Origin: Shinisaurus crocodilurus
Taxonomy: Eukaryota > Chordata > Lepidosauria > Squamata > Shinisauridae
Length of the DNA: 64,000 bases
Assembly (NCBI GenBank): GCA_021292165.1
Contig: CM037877.1
Coordinates: forward strand, 160,227,871 to 160,291,870
Direction of reading: 5' to 3'
Positions 30,646 to 41,684 of the stretch are shown here, one piece after another; the stretch's first letter is position 1; each line of letters starts with the position of its first letter. The position numbers and the translations under genes are program-made. Under the pieces are notes generated by a model. It had not been told where the DNA came from. It searched no databases and worked only from the letters and a program-made list of their open reading frames with translations.

Positions 30646-32719
30646 TCCTGGAAACCACTGGGTGGAAGGCAGGAGAATAATTCATCCTCCATTTCTCCCT
30701 GCCCCCAGGCAAATTCTAGTGCAAACATCACCTATTTTATCTGCAGAAAAGAATCTCTTTAAGGTTTGGCATTGTACACCAAGTTCTTTCATTGGCTTCT
30801 TGCATTTCCATTTCAGAGATAACATGATGATTGTTAGCATTCATAGGTTTGCTAGAAACAGAGATGATGGTATGAACTTGCGTGTACCAAAGGTAAACAG
30901 CAAATGTGCACAAAAACACATATTCTTCATTCAGTTTGCATAAGCCTCACATTATGTTCTTGGATGCTCTGATTTTTTAAAGAAGCCTATATAGTGGCAT
31001 GGGGAAATGAAGATGATAATTATGTACAAAAGCCTGTTTCATTCCTAACAAAGGATGCATCCTAAGTTTTAAAAGTATCTACTTCCTTGAAAGAATTAGT
31101 CCAGAAAAATGGAACTGTTTTTAAAACGATCTGAGTTAGATTTCCCCATATATGTTTAAACTATCAACACATTGAACCACATGGTGATTTATTATGAGAT
31201 AGAATTTGCAATTTATAATATTATCAGCTTTGCTTTCAGAAGCTTCAAATAATAATAATAATAAAAAAGATTTAGTTCCAAATGGGACTAAAACATGTTG
31301 CCCTGCACTATTAAAATAACAATACAGTATTAAAACACCATACATAACACAATGTATGTTCCTCATCATACTAAAATGTTATCAACTGAGCATCTCCACC
31401 ACACCCCTGGAAAAGAATGGGCTTAAAATCCAGAGGTAATGTGTGGACTTCACAGTATATTGTAGATATTTTGCAATTTAAACATACAATATTTATTCAT
31501 GCTGGAAGACAGCCTCATCCCACTCATTCATTAAAAATATTTGAGAAAAAATCTGTTTGATTGAATACTTTGTAAGGAAAAGCCCTAGGACTCACAATGT
31601 CACCACTCAGTAAGCTATGGAAGGCTGATGTCAGTGACAGATAGCGTGGGCCACTGAATGTGACAGCTCATGCCTGCAGGATGTCCTCTGATGGGAAGTG
31701 CATGAAAAAGAATTACAGGTAAAGTTTGCTTTAAGTGCCGAAAAATGAATATTTATGCAGTTCTTTTGCAAATGGGAATATTTCATAGGGAAGGGTTCAC
31801 ATTGTCTGCTATTGGAAGCATTTCATGAAAAGAAGCTTGCGACACAAAATAAAACAAAGCCCATCAGCCCCTAGCTATTAAAATTCATGTCAATTATAAA
31901 AAGAAAACAGAAAGCCAGTAACATCTCTAAATAGATGCTTGGTGTAGAGTTATTAAGTTTTGATTTGAGGAGATGAAGAGAGCTAGACTAGCAGGTGACC
32001 AGTATCTGTTAAGGTCAGGCACACAACAAAATTATCACCATTCTGGAACTCTGTATTTTAAAATGCCTCCCTTCTCCAGCAAAAGACGCCTTTCTATGTT
32101 GGCAGCTTGGTGACTTCCCATTGTGAAGTTCAATAGAGTATGTGTGTTTCCCCCCCCCGCCCCCCCGGCTCCTTTTTCTTTCTTTCTTTTTTTTTTTAGT
32201 ATTTGGGTTTTTTGTTTTGTTTTTGTTTTGTTGGTCTGTTATGTATGTCGATGGAGATAAGTGTTTTAATTACTTCTTTAATGTCTCTGCTTTTGTATTT
32301 TTCTCTTCTCTCCTCTTTATTTCCTGCTGTTGAGATTAATGCCTCATCTCCACAGCAGGTGGCACTTTGAAATGTGTTGGGGGGTTTTTTGCAGAAGCCT
32401 AGGCAGATTTATTTTGTAATATAACTGCTCCTTTTTATACTGTTTTTTTAAATAATAATTTTACTTCCTTACTTTAGGAAGTGGTATTTTTACCTAGCCT
32501 TTAATAGTAGTTCCCTAATGAAGTCTAGTGGTTCATAATAAGAAAAGGATGGTGGGGGAAATATCTTTATAGCATTTCTACCCCATGCGTCAGCTGCAAA
32601 GAGTGACTTACATATCAGTTTTTTAAAAGGCAGGCCCTACCTCAGCCTTGCAATCTAAAAAGATACAACAACACAAAAGGGGAAAAAAGGATGGGGAGGG
32701 GAAAGGAAAACAAGAAAAC
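30064..32719. other. Intronic, simple repeats only
   Basis: A 30-bp (ATC)n tract lies at 30613-30643 and a short (AAT)n at 31246-31263. C- and T-runs lie at 32149-32200. No gene or transposable element was recognised in 2.6 kb. Confidence 0.45.
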
Positions 32720-32821
32720 TCAGGGGGCAATCCTATACATGTTTAGACAGGAAAAAAGTCCTACAACTCCCAGCATTCCCCAGCCAGTCATGTATAGGAC
32801 ATGTATAAGATTACGCCCTCA
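32720..32821. repeat. Harbinger-like MITE with TCA target duplication
   Basis: The element is 32723-32818, starting gggggcaatcctatacatgt and ending tgtataagattacgccc. TCA is at 32720-32722 and 32819-32821. The right arm is shortened. Confidence 0.75.
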
Positions 32822-32827
32822 GGCATC

Positions 32828-33170
32828 AATTTTTTAAAATTATATAGCTCTTGTGATGTAATTTTTTAAAATTATATAGCTCTTATATAGTGCAATTGTA
32901 ATGCTGTAATGGCTGTAACATGGCCAGAAGTTGTTGGTCTTCTTATCAAGACCAGTTGGAATGGAAACAAATTCAAAGAGAATTTGCAGAGAAGACTCAC
33001 AGGTTAGCATTTCCTTCAAGTCGGAAGAGGAAGGGCCACTTCCAACATTGCTTTTCATTATGTGAATTTAAAAAACTACCCTCATAATGGAGAAGCATTA
33101 TGGAGAATAGGTGAAGAGGCAGGGTGCCCAGGGAATGCCATAACAGCCCTACACAAAAAGAGAAAAGGTT
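32828..33170. other. Intronic, with a short tandem duplication
   Basis: The block ttttttaaaattatatagct recurs about 38 bp later (32830 and 32863). Nothing else was recognised. Confidence 0.4.
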
Positions 33171-33419
33171 TTATTTATTTATTTATTTATTTATTATATT
33201 TATACCCCACCTTTCTTCCTGCAAGGAGCCCAATGCGGCTTACATAATCCTCCTTCTCCTCTCCATTTTATCCTCACAATAACCCTGTGAGGTAGGTTAG
33301 GCTGAGAGTCAGAGACTGGCCCAAAGTCACCCAGTGAGTTTCATGGCCAAGCGGGGACTAGAACCCGGATCTCCCGAGTCCCAGTCCAACACTCTCACCA
33401 CTACGTCACACTGGCTCTC
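33171..33419 (-). mobile_element. tRNA-derived SINE, Sauria-type head
   Basis: On the minus strand it reads gagagccagtgtgacgtagt, gagtgttggactgggactcg, ggttctagtccccgcttggc, then actgggtgactttgggcc and a distinct 3' end (cgcattgggctccttgcag, gtggggtataaat) with a (TAAA)n tail. The first half matches the Sauria SINE head as I know it. The 3' part is different from the Bov-B-like end. Confidence 0.85.
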
Positions 33420-34594
33420 ATTAGAGAGCAAATACAACAAACCTCCATATTTATATGTTAAAGCTCATATAATGGATATTATTCCATTATATACTATTAT
33501 ACTTCTCCCCTTACCTCCATCCAGGAGCAACTCCAACTGACACAAAGTAAAATGGTACTGGCATAATCAGATAAAAGAGTTATTCATCACAAGTGGCCTA
33601 TAAATATTATGGCAGCATTGTTTGGGGGTTTCTTTTCTAATTCTAGAACATGGGTGTTTTTAATCTGTCGGAATTCTTTGCTCTATTATGTTTTGGATTA
33701 GCAAAGTCATTAAATCATTTTAGTTGTCTAATCACCTTTTTAAAAACGAGTCATTCACTTATTTATTGGATTAAAATGAATTTCCATATTACCAAAACAT
33801 CAATATAAATTTTTTGGAATCAGTGTGTTGGATCTGGACTACCCATGAGTGGAAATCTGCTCATGGGACACCACTGTTGGAAGAGAGGAGGCGGGATTAT
33901 CTCCTATGATTCCCCTGCCTTTTGTGTGCCCCCATGCTACTCTGGAGGGTCAGGGAACCTTCCAAAACCATATGGGAGTTTGTGCTGGGTACAGTAGAGG
34001 AAAGGGAGAATAGGTGAAAATTGCCTCCCCCCATTCCGTCACCAAGAAGCCCCTTCCGGATCTGAGTCCCTACTACAAATGGAAGGAAGGAGCCCTTCCA
34101 TTCATAGAAGGAGAAGTCTGAATCCAACTGAATAGCTTTGAGATTTTCTTTTCTATTCGCCACTGCCGTAACAAACCAGAATCAAAAGAGCCTCAAAAAA
34201 TAAACAACCATGCCCTTAACTCTCAGCCTCATCTCTTAAAATTTGTCCTCACCTATTAGAATTGTCATCCAATTTAATTAATTGATTGATTAGTAAAGGC
34301 AGATGCTTAATCAACTAAATATTATGTAATTGGCTGACAGCCCTAGTGAAAAATGTTACATCAAAATGTACACTCCATGCTAATTGTGCTGAACAGATTT
34401 ATGAAGAGGAGCAGGCAGAAATCTAGATACCCCTTCACAGAATTTTCCTGAAAAATAATAAAACAGACTTCCACTGGCCCCTCACTTGGGGACAGGGAGA
34501 AGATTTGCGAGTGGGGGAGGAGAGAGGAGTCAGGTAACAGGTCAGGTTGGTCACAGGTACTGAGCCAATGGCTCAACTAGGGCAGGGACACAGG
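33420..34594. other. Intronic, no recognised element
   Basis: No repeat or coding signal was recognised. Confidence 0.4.
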
Positions 34595-34879
34595 AAAGGG
34601 CTTATTTAGGCACCTGGGTTCCCGCCCACGGTCTCTTTTGCTGCTGTTTCCAGCTGACTCCACATTGTCCATGCAGATTCCCCTTCCACGTGGTATCGTT
34701 CCTTTTGTGTGTGCATATGTTGTTAAATTGCGAGGGTGCTGTGTGCGTGCGCTTTGCTAATTTAATCATAAGATAAATTTCACTTGTTTTATGTGTGCTT
34801 TCTTTATAATTTTACAATAGAGTTAATATGTGAGGGTGATTTGGAGATTCAATTTGGTCCCAACCTCCCCCCCCCTTTT

Positions 34880-35770
34880 CTTGAGGCTCCGATTACCCCA
34901 AGGTTTTCCGCAGCTGCATCCCTCGCCGGCTGCCGCCCGTTTAAATTTCTAACAGCGCCAGTGGAGCACCTGTTCTAAGAGGCTAATTGATTGCCCAGGG
35001 GTTTTTCTGCGGCCGCCTCCCTCACCTGCTGCCGTCCGTTTAAATTCCCAACAGCGCCAGGGGAGCACCTGTTCTGCACGCAGAAGGCCGCAGGTTCAAG
35101 CCCGGCCGGCTGCCGCCGCTTTGGGGCTGGGCAGAATTCAGGCTTCCAGGATCGCTTCGTTTTCGGGGGTAGTTTTTGTGGCTGCGTCCCGCTGCGCGAG
35201 TGGCCGATTGCCTGGTGTGCTCCCTGCAGCCGTGACTCGCCTCCTTTAAATTGCCAAGGCTTCCCTCCCCCCCCACATTACTGTTGTGGGGCTCCGTGCT
35301 CTGCCAATTGCTCCGTGCTCTGCGGCGGGCACCTCACTTTGTCTGCCGGTCGCCCCCCCCTTCGGGTTCATCAGCTGATTTGCGGGCGGGCGGTAGCTCG
35401 GCGAGGGGTTGCGGCGCCATCTGCGCTTGGAACAGCTGATTGGCGGGCGAGTGGTTGAGGCGCCATTGGCGCTTGAAACAGCTGATTGGCGGGCGAGTGG
35501 TTGTGGCGCCATTGGCGCTTGGCTGAGGCTTTGCTGCCGCGGCGCCATGTGTCCAGCCATTTGTGTCGAACAGCTGTTATCTTCGGCGCAGAAGAGCTGA
35601 TCTTCAGTGGCCGCCTTTCAGCTGTGAGCGTTCGCTACGCTTTTTTGTGGGGTGGTGCCATTAGTGTCTGACCGGGCCTGGCCGCTGCGCCACGTGGCCG
35701 GCCGCCTCTCTGGCCATTGCACTGCTGCCTGGCCTTAGCCAGGACGTTGAGCGGCTGTTCATCACCAGCG
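34880..35770. repeat. CpG-rich leader with direct repeats
   Basis: The stretch is strikingly GC- and CpG-rich within an AT-rich intron. A block with gccgtccgtttaaattccca, acagcgccaggggagcacct occurs twice (around 34930 and 35030). A 46-bp unit starting aacagctgattggcgggcga occurs at 35431 and 35477, with a more diverged copy from 35366. It could be the promoter/5' UTR of the retroelement. Confidence 0.6.
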
Positions 35771-35786
35771 CCCCTCAGTCGCTGCA

Positions 35787-36140
35787 ATTTTATTCATTTA
35801 ATTGAATGTTATTTAATTTTATTTTATTATTAAATAAAATTTAATATTATTGAACTAATTAATGATATTAAATTAATTAATGAATGTTATTTAATTTAAT
35901 TTTATTATTAAATAAAATTTAATATTATTGAATTAATTAATGTTGTTAAATTAATTAATGAAATTAATTAATGTTGAACAGGCCTGATGCTGGATCAGCT
36001 TGTCTGAACATGGAAAGATAATTTAAATCAAAACTTATCAATTTATTCAAACAATTTAAATCAATTCTAATCAGTTTAATCAATTTATTCCATTAACAAA
36101 TCAATTTTAATCAATTTAATTTTAATCAGTTTAATCAATT
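35787..36140. repeat. AT-rich tandem repeats
   Basis: A 78-bp unit starting gaatgttatttaattt is present at 35804 and 35882. It is followed by shorter ttaattaatg and atcaatttaat words. The units are internally near-palindromic (attattaaataaaatttaat). Confidence 0.8.
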
Positions 36141-36148
36141 GTGGTTAA

Positions 36149-36380
36149 GTTTGGTGTAGTGGTTAGAGTGTTAGACTGGGACTCGGGAGATCCAGGTTCA
36201 AGTCCCCGCTCGGCCATGAAACTTACTGGGTGACTTTGGGCCAGTCACTGACTCTCAGCCTTACAAACCTCACAGGGTTGTTGTGAGGATAAAATGGAGA
36301 GGAGGAGGATTATGTAAGCTGCCTTGGGTTCCTTGTAGGAAAAAAGGCGGTGTATAAATATAATAAATAAATAAAATAAA
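36149..36380 (+). mobile_element. tRNA-derived SINE, Sauria-type head
   Basis: tttggtgtagtggttagagt, gggactcgggagatccaggt and tcaagtccccgctcggccat give the tRNA-like head with B box. The 3' part ends aaaaggcggtgtataaatat and a (TAAA) tail. It is inserted in the AT-rich part of the retroelement leader and is the same family as 33171-33419 and 55585-55821. Confidence 0.88.
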
Positions 36381-36574
36381 TTGAATCAATTAACTTAAAC
36401 CCCCCTTTTCTCTCTCGTTTTAATGTTACTGTGCATTATTGTTCTGGCACAGCTGGTCCGAGCGTGAGAGTTAAACAGCGTGCTCCGTGCTAGTTAAGCA
36501 GCGTGCTACTTCCGTAATTTTGCTCGTTACTCTCATCAATTTCTCTTGATATTCCAGTTGAAGTCCCGGTTCAG

Positions 36575-36850
36575 ATGCCTCCCAAGAAAAATCAGGGTGG
36601 CAAGGAGGGCAAAGGACGGGCCCCTAGGCAACCAGCAAAGCGTCCGCCACCGACTCGTGTTTCCTCTTCAGATGAAGAGGACCTTGACGCTTCAAGGGTT
36701 GCCAAAAAGAGGCGGACAGGGCAGGGCCTCTCTACGCGTAGCAGATCATACTATAATGTTATGCATTCACTTTCAGCATGCTTAGAAGAAATGGAAGCCA
36801 CCATTAGCGCCATGGTCCTACCAAAGCCTAGCACCAGCCAATTTTTCTAG
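36575..36850 (+). CDS. Small basic ORF of the retroelement (gag-like, tentative)
   Basis: This is a 91-codon frame starting MPPKKNQGGKEGKGRAPRQP. A serine/acidic patch (SSSDEEDLD) and a KKRR basic motif follow, and then a short helix-like end (YYNVMHSLSACLEEMEA). The strongly basic, nuclear-signal-like start resembles the first ORF of tyrosine-recombinase retroelements. It is probably truncated by the stop at 36848. It was also weighed as a host nuclear-protein fragment, but no splice sites or homologue were recognised. Confidence 0.45.
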   Translation: MPPKKNQGGKEGKGRAPRQPAKRPPPTRVSSSDEEDLDASRVAKKRRTGQGLSTRSRSYYNVMHSLSACLEEMEATISAMVLPKPSTSQFF

Positions 36851-36984
36851 GGAGGTCCCCAGTTGAATCACCTTCACTGCCGTGAGACCAGGAATTTGCT
36901 GAAATAGTGCACGCTTAGATTTCTCGGCCCTGTGACTAGGCATATGCGGATACATCCAACAATGCGGGCGGTTCCCCAGAGAGT

Positions 36985-37510
36985 GGTACTATCCACACAA
37001 TGGCATGCCAACACACAAACAGCATGCCATTCACACAAACAGGCTCACCATTGAGAGTTAAAAAGACACTTTGGCTCCTACACAGTAGAGCTACAAAATA
37101 ACAAAGCTGGTTCCTTGACTACACAGTTACTCATTCTTTGCCTGGGCTTTCTCCAGGGCTTGCCTCAGCAGGTAACCCTGGCCTGTGCTTCTTCATGTGC
37201 AAAACCCAACAACAACAGAAACTTGAAGCCACAGCAGCAGTGTGGATTCTCCCCCCCCCCCCAGTGGCCAGTCATGATGAACTTCGCTTAGCCCAGGCAG
37301 ACGAGAGGGGTGGCTCATGGCTATGCCTGCAATTGCATTGCAATTTCATACGAATTGCTGGGGCACGTAGACCTCAAGATGGGGAGCGTCTGAGGCATCA
37401 TCTGAGTTATGTACATTTCGCATTTACAGGCCCCCAGTGTGTGTGTGTGTGTGGCTTCCTTCCTTCTCATCTCCCATTAGGGGTGGCTTGTGCTGAGTGT
37501 CCATACAGGC
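36985..37510 (-). repeat. LTR-like insert related to family B, diverged
   Basis: The order cacagtagagctacaaaata, acaaagctggttccttgact ... ggcttgcctcagcaggtaac ... (GT)n mirrors the order of blocks in the reverse-oriented solo LTR 25045-26015 (cacagtaaagctgcaaaaca, ataaaacctgattcc). Ends and target duplication could not be fixed. It separates the small ORF from the RT remnant. Confidence 0.4.
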
Positions 37511-37535
37511 CAGCACCCACCTCCTAAAGGGCCCC

Positions 37536-37880
37536 AGCCCAGTTAATTTGCCCAGGCTGGTAATTGAGGCAGAGTACATAGTCCAATCTGAAATTGATAA
37601 AGAAGTGGCATCGGGAAAAGTTTGGGCCCATTTGCCTCATGGCCCATCCCCTCCCTGCGCATTCCCAAAGAAGGCCATGGGTGAGTTTCACATGATCCGT
37701 TCCTGTGGTCCCGGGGTCTTGAGGAAAAAATGTGATATTAAACCAGCATTTAAGCTGCTGCCTGTCCACCCAGATGATTTTGACCTTCTGGGGTTCTGTT
37801 TCCAGGGCAAAAAAATTTTTCATTTCAATTGGCCTTGCAGAGGGGGATGGGCCTCGAACGGGTTGTCCACTATTAGATGA
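37536..37880 (+). pseudogene. RT remnant of DIRS/Ngaro-like element
   Basis: In one open frame it shows EIDKEVASGKVWA, an SPPCAFPKKAMGEFHMI block (the S-P-x-x-x-V-P-K-K motif of RT) and then, after a deletion, DIKPAFKLLPVHPDDF, LLGFCFQGKKIFHF. The last block is diagnostic of DIRS-group reverse transcriptases. The Y-x-D-D region is degraded beyond recognition. Confidence 0.75.
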
Positions 37881-38194
37881 TTTGTTCGAAGGCCCAGCCC
37901 ATTCTGAGCGACGATCATTCGTGATGGATCAATTTTCGTGAATTGGCATTTGATTTGGGGGTATCATTGCCGGTTTCAGTACTCAATTTTCTCTGTATAG
38001 AGTTAGATTCGGGGCAGCAGTATTCCCGCCTCTAGTGGAGAATAGTAGACCTAATTAGGCGTATTTCTGTTGTTCTACTTTACGCCAATTACAAGGCCTG
38101 GTTGGCCATCTCAATTGTGCTGGCAGGGTTATTGCCCCTGGTCGTGCATTCTTGCGCCGTTTATGTGCGGCCATGCGGGGTTTGAAGCGCCCCA

Positions 38195-38330
38195 ATTTAT
38201 GTGGCAGACCACTTGGATAACTCAGTGGTCCAATTTTGGTGTGACAATGAGGCTACAGTGCAGATACTGAACAATATGTCCTCAAAGAACTCAGGGCGCT
38301 TACATTGCACACTTTAAAGCACAATATTTT
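38195..38330 (+). pseudogene. RNase H remnant of DIRS/Ngaro-like element
   Basis: A frame different from the RT one gives VVQFWCDNEATVQILNN then MSSKNSGRLHC. The C-D-N-x-A-x-V pattern followed by N-x-x-S-S-K is the usual RNase H segment in this group. A stop follows at once. Confidence 0.65.
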
Positions 38331-38879
38331 GCACAGAGTGCCACACACGCCTGGGGGCAGATGCAGAGATTTTGGGCCCTACAGTTTGCCATTTTCCTTA
38401 CGAGACGGTCTTATTTCATGACCAGTTGGGTAGAGGGTCTATCATCCTGCTACACGTGGGATCAATAACAGAGCTATGTCCTGGCAGGGCTCTACACCTA
38501 CTCATGGCTGGACAAGGCAGTCTGTTTTGTCATCAGGATGGCTCGCCATTCTGCACGCATTTGTGGCTGGCCGTGGACTCGCCGAGGGTAGTCTGTTTTT
38601 CGTCAAGACAACTAGCCATTAACTAAGTTTTGGTTTTAGTCGGTGACAAGGTCCGCTCTCGCGGCCTCCGGCCTGGCACAGTTCGGTTTCTGAGCCCACT
38701 CCTTACAGATTGGTGCCGCATCCACTGCGGACAAATGGATGTTTTCTCAGGGGTCCCAGTCAAACCGCTCCTATGTGTGAAAATGCCTTGATGGTGCGTC
38801 AAAAAATTGCCTTGGTACTGCCGTGGGCTGTGTTTCTCTTCCAGGTCACCTGGGTGGAGGCAGGACTGTCTGTGTGCTG

Positions 38880-39540
38880 ATCTGTGGGCACAGTATGATG
38901 CACTGGGCGGCAAGATGAGCTGTCACGTCGGGCTTCCTGGAGGTTGAGCCTTCGGCGGACGTCCAATGGATGGGTCACCGGAGCATGAGATGGCAGAACC
39001 TCCTCCACACTTTGTTCTGGACTGAACAGTGTTCTTCCCCCCCAAATGTCCTGGTCCTCCATTTGGGCGGAATGATTTGGGCTTGTTGAAGGCAAGGCCC
39101 TGATTTGGCAGGTGTCATGCGATATGGCCGGGAGTTCCTGGTGGTTGAGCCTTCGGCGGACATCCAATGGATGGGTCGCCGGGGCATGAGATGGCAGAAC
39201 CTCATCCACACTTTGTTCCGGACTGACCAGTGTTCTTCCCCCCAGATGTCCTGGTCCCCATTTGGGGGGAATGATTTGGGCTTGTTGAAAAGCAAGGCCC
39301 TGATTTTGCAGATGCCATGCAATATGGCATACATACGGCACCGATGGCCGGGAATTCTGATCCTTGGTCGTTCAAGATACTGTGTTTCAGTTGGCCCAAG
39401 GCCTTGAACAGAGTGGTTAGAAAGGTGAACGGCGAGATTTGTAGGGCCGTAGGAGGGATTGGGTTTGTATTCCCCATTCCATGATATCCTTGGCCCGGAG
39501 GGAGCTGTATCACCCGGATGGGGTTCACCTATCCAGTGTA
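38880..39540 (+). pseudogene. SGNH-hydrolase-like domain, tandemly duplicated and broken
   Basis: Block I GHSMMHWAA lies at 38886 and block III-like LGG(M/N)D-type words lie in both halves (VLVLHLGG near 39050; FGGNDLGLL at 39261-39287). The C-terminal D-G-V-H-L-S (D at 39517, H at 39523) is in another frame. A segment of about 201 bp is present twice (about 38934-39134 and 39135-39337), each with VEPSADVQWMG-like text. Some Ngaro-type elements carry an SGNH ORF of unknown role. This copy cannot encode a working enzyme. Confidence 0.65.
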
Positions 39541-40002
39541 GGTAATGATAATAATGGAGATCTGTGAAGGGCCCTGCTCGCTTTTTTATCGGGCAGGTGG
39601 GGGAGATTCGACTAAGCGATAGCTTGTCTCTCTCTGTGGCGGGAAGTGCGGGATTAGGCAGTATGGCTTAGGGTTATGGTGATCATCCAGTGGCACCTTT
39701 CAAGGTGACTGATGTTTACCCAAGGCTGACCTCGCTAATGCCGTGAGGCTTAGAAGGAGGGAGATTGGGACGTCTTTGGGGTTTTGCCTTTCTCGCCTAC
39801 ATTGGGTGCCTGGAGGCATCAAAGTAAGGCGACGATGGTAAGGCCCTCCAGCTCCACATGGAGGGCAACTGGCCGGGGGCGGACCAACCCGCCTCCGGTG
39901 CGGTTAGGATGTATTCGCCAAAATATTTAAAATATTGGTTTTTTCCAGGCCAATGGCCGGGCTAGGTTAGTACCGCCCTTCGCCCTTCACAGATCTTCAA
40001 TT

Positions 40003-40008
40003 CAATAA
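40003..40008 (+). terminator. Polyadenylation signal of the retroelement (tentative)
   Basis: AATAAA within ttcaattcaataaatgtggc, near the right edge of the element. Confidence 0.4.
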
Positions 40009-40040
40009 ATGTGGCCCTGATTTGAAACCATATACTTACT

Positions 40041-40761
40041 CTGTGTCTGACTCTTCTTTATCTCACCCATACACTCGCAAAATAGATTTTGTTTCCCAGC
40101 ATCTCATTTTAAATGTATTTATTTATTTTATTTATAAATTTTAAAACAAATTTTAAATGTAGAATCCTCCATGCTTAAAAAAAAAAGTTTCAGCAGCAGA
40201 TATGGTTAAAGGATGATAATTATCCCAAGCCAGTCAGGGATGTGGTGGCAGAAAGTACAAAGACAGAAGAGATATCCAGCAAAGGGACCTGAACAATGAT
40301 GAACTTCTGTAGGAGGGTCATAGTGAGATGGAAATCAGGAAGACATGAAGTTCACCAGGGCATGACCCATACAATCTATTTCTTGCTGGCTAAAAATCAG
40401 CATGCATTGGCTTTTTCAGTAGATTTGCAGGTGCCGAAAAAGACTGGTGAGGTGCTCAAACATGCCTGTATGTATATTGTGGCTTGACAATACAGGAATA
40501 TACCCGACAACAGATGCAATGAGCCAATTTACACATGTTAACCTGGAAGTACAGCAAGTAAAAACCAAACTACATGTAACAGTAAACAGGAAGTTTGGTG
40601 TTACATGATTAATTTCCAGTTTTAAATAGCAGCCACGGGGCGTGTGAGAGAGAACGAGATCAGGATCAGGACTATGGTACATAGAAAGCCCCATATTACA
40701 ATCCCTATGACACCCCCCCCCCCAGTGGTTTTTTAGCACAGGAAGGAAGCTGCCATTAAAA
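40041..40761. other. Intronic, no recognised element
   Basis: A (TTTA)n-like patch lies at 40116-40140. A C-run lies at 40711-40722. No gene signal was seen. Confidence 0.4.
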
Positions 40762-41010
40762 TACAGTCATGCCTTGAGAGCATAATCCGTTCCGGAAACG
40801 TGCTTGTAATCCAAAACACTCTTATATCAAAACAAAATTCCCCCAAAAAAATTTGTACAGAGATTTTTAATTTAAGCCGTACTACAGTGCTTGTATTGCA
40901 AGACATCACTTGTATATCAAGTCAATTTTTAAAAAATAAATATTTAAAAATTTGCTTGTCTTGCAAAACACTCTTAAACCAAGTTACTTGCAATCCAAGG
41001 TATTACTGTA
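40762..41010. mobile_element. Tc1/mariner-type MITE with TA target sites
   Basis: The element is 40764-41008. The left end CAGTCATGCCTTGAGAG is mirrored by the right end CCAAGGTATTACTG. TA lies directly on both sides. The arms repeat in inverted form along the element (tgcttgtaatccaaaacact versus cttgcaatccaagg). Confidence 0.75.
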
Positions 41011-41656
41011 ATAATAATCTTGGTGTCAGGCTTTTCAAGGGACCAAACAGTATCTTCGTAATAAAGTATAAGGAGAGGCTGGTATCATTAAGCATGAGTT
41101 TGGTATTGTTAATCACAATGCCTGTGCTATGTACAAGGCTCTTCATTTCACCTGTTTGTCAATTACATTTGCTCCTCCATCGAACAAGAGTGGTGTATAT
41201 GTGGTTGTCCCATTTTATTTGCACATCAGTCCTTCGAGGGAAGTTTGGCTGACGGACTGTGACTTGCTCAAGGTCAGCCAGCGAATTTCATGTCTGAACA
41301 AGAATTTGAAACCAGTCTAACATTCTGTCCATTATAACATATAGCCAACTTTTCCCAGCCAGTGCTCCTATGTCTTTATTAGCTGAATGGCAAGGAACTC
41401 TGTAAGCAAAGGTTTTCCCAGTGTGCAGAGGCAATGCCTGCTTCTCATGTAACTATTAAAGGCACAGGTGACCTGCCAGGGGGAAAATATGGCAACCCTA
41501 TAGATGTTTATCGTGTTATATGAATATAAGGGTCAAATCAAGGCCACTAGCAGTCTACTAGCACTAGTATGTTGAGTGGTAAGGTGCTACAGGAGGCCTG
41601 GTGAGAATAAAAAGATAACAGAGCTTGACGCCTTACCATCTTCGTACTTTGTTCAG
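41011..41656. other. Intronic; possible old MIR fragment
   Basis: 41215-41330 (gtgacttgctcaaggtcagc, cagcgaatttcatgtctg, gaatttgaaacc) looks like the reverse complement of a MIR-type SINE, very diverged. Confidence 0.4.
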
Positions 41657-41684
41657 CTTCTCTCTCTCTCTCTCTCTCTCTCTA
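41657..41684. repeat. (CT)n microsatellite
   Basis: About 13 CT units. Confidence 0.95.

Larger units (their letters stand above)
34880..40040 (+). mobile_element. Decayed tyrosine-recombinase-type (DIRS/Ngaro-like) retroelement
   Basis: This is a composite region with approximate ends. In order it has a CpG-rich repeated leader (34880-35770), AT-rich repeats with a SINE insertion (35787-36380), a short basic ORF (36575-36850), a foreign LTR-like insert (about 36985-37510), an RT remnant with DIKPAFKLLPVHPDDF (37536-37880), an RNase H remnant with CDNEATVQILNNMSSKNS (about 38240-38300), an SGNH-hydrolase-like part (38880-39540) and a 3' UTR with AATAAA at 40003. RT of this type and an SGNH domain are features of DIRS/Ngaro-group elements. 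The tyrosine recombinase itself was not recognised, so the subgroup is open. Many stops and frame changes show it is dead. Confidence 0.75.

Noticed and set aside
38799..39341. 180-codon minus-strand frame
   Set aside because: It contains the same segment twice because of the tandem duplication and is antisense to the SGNH-like motifs.
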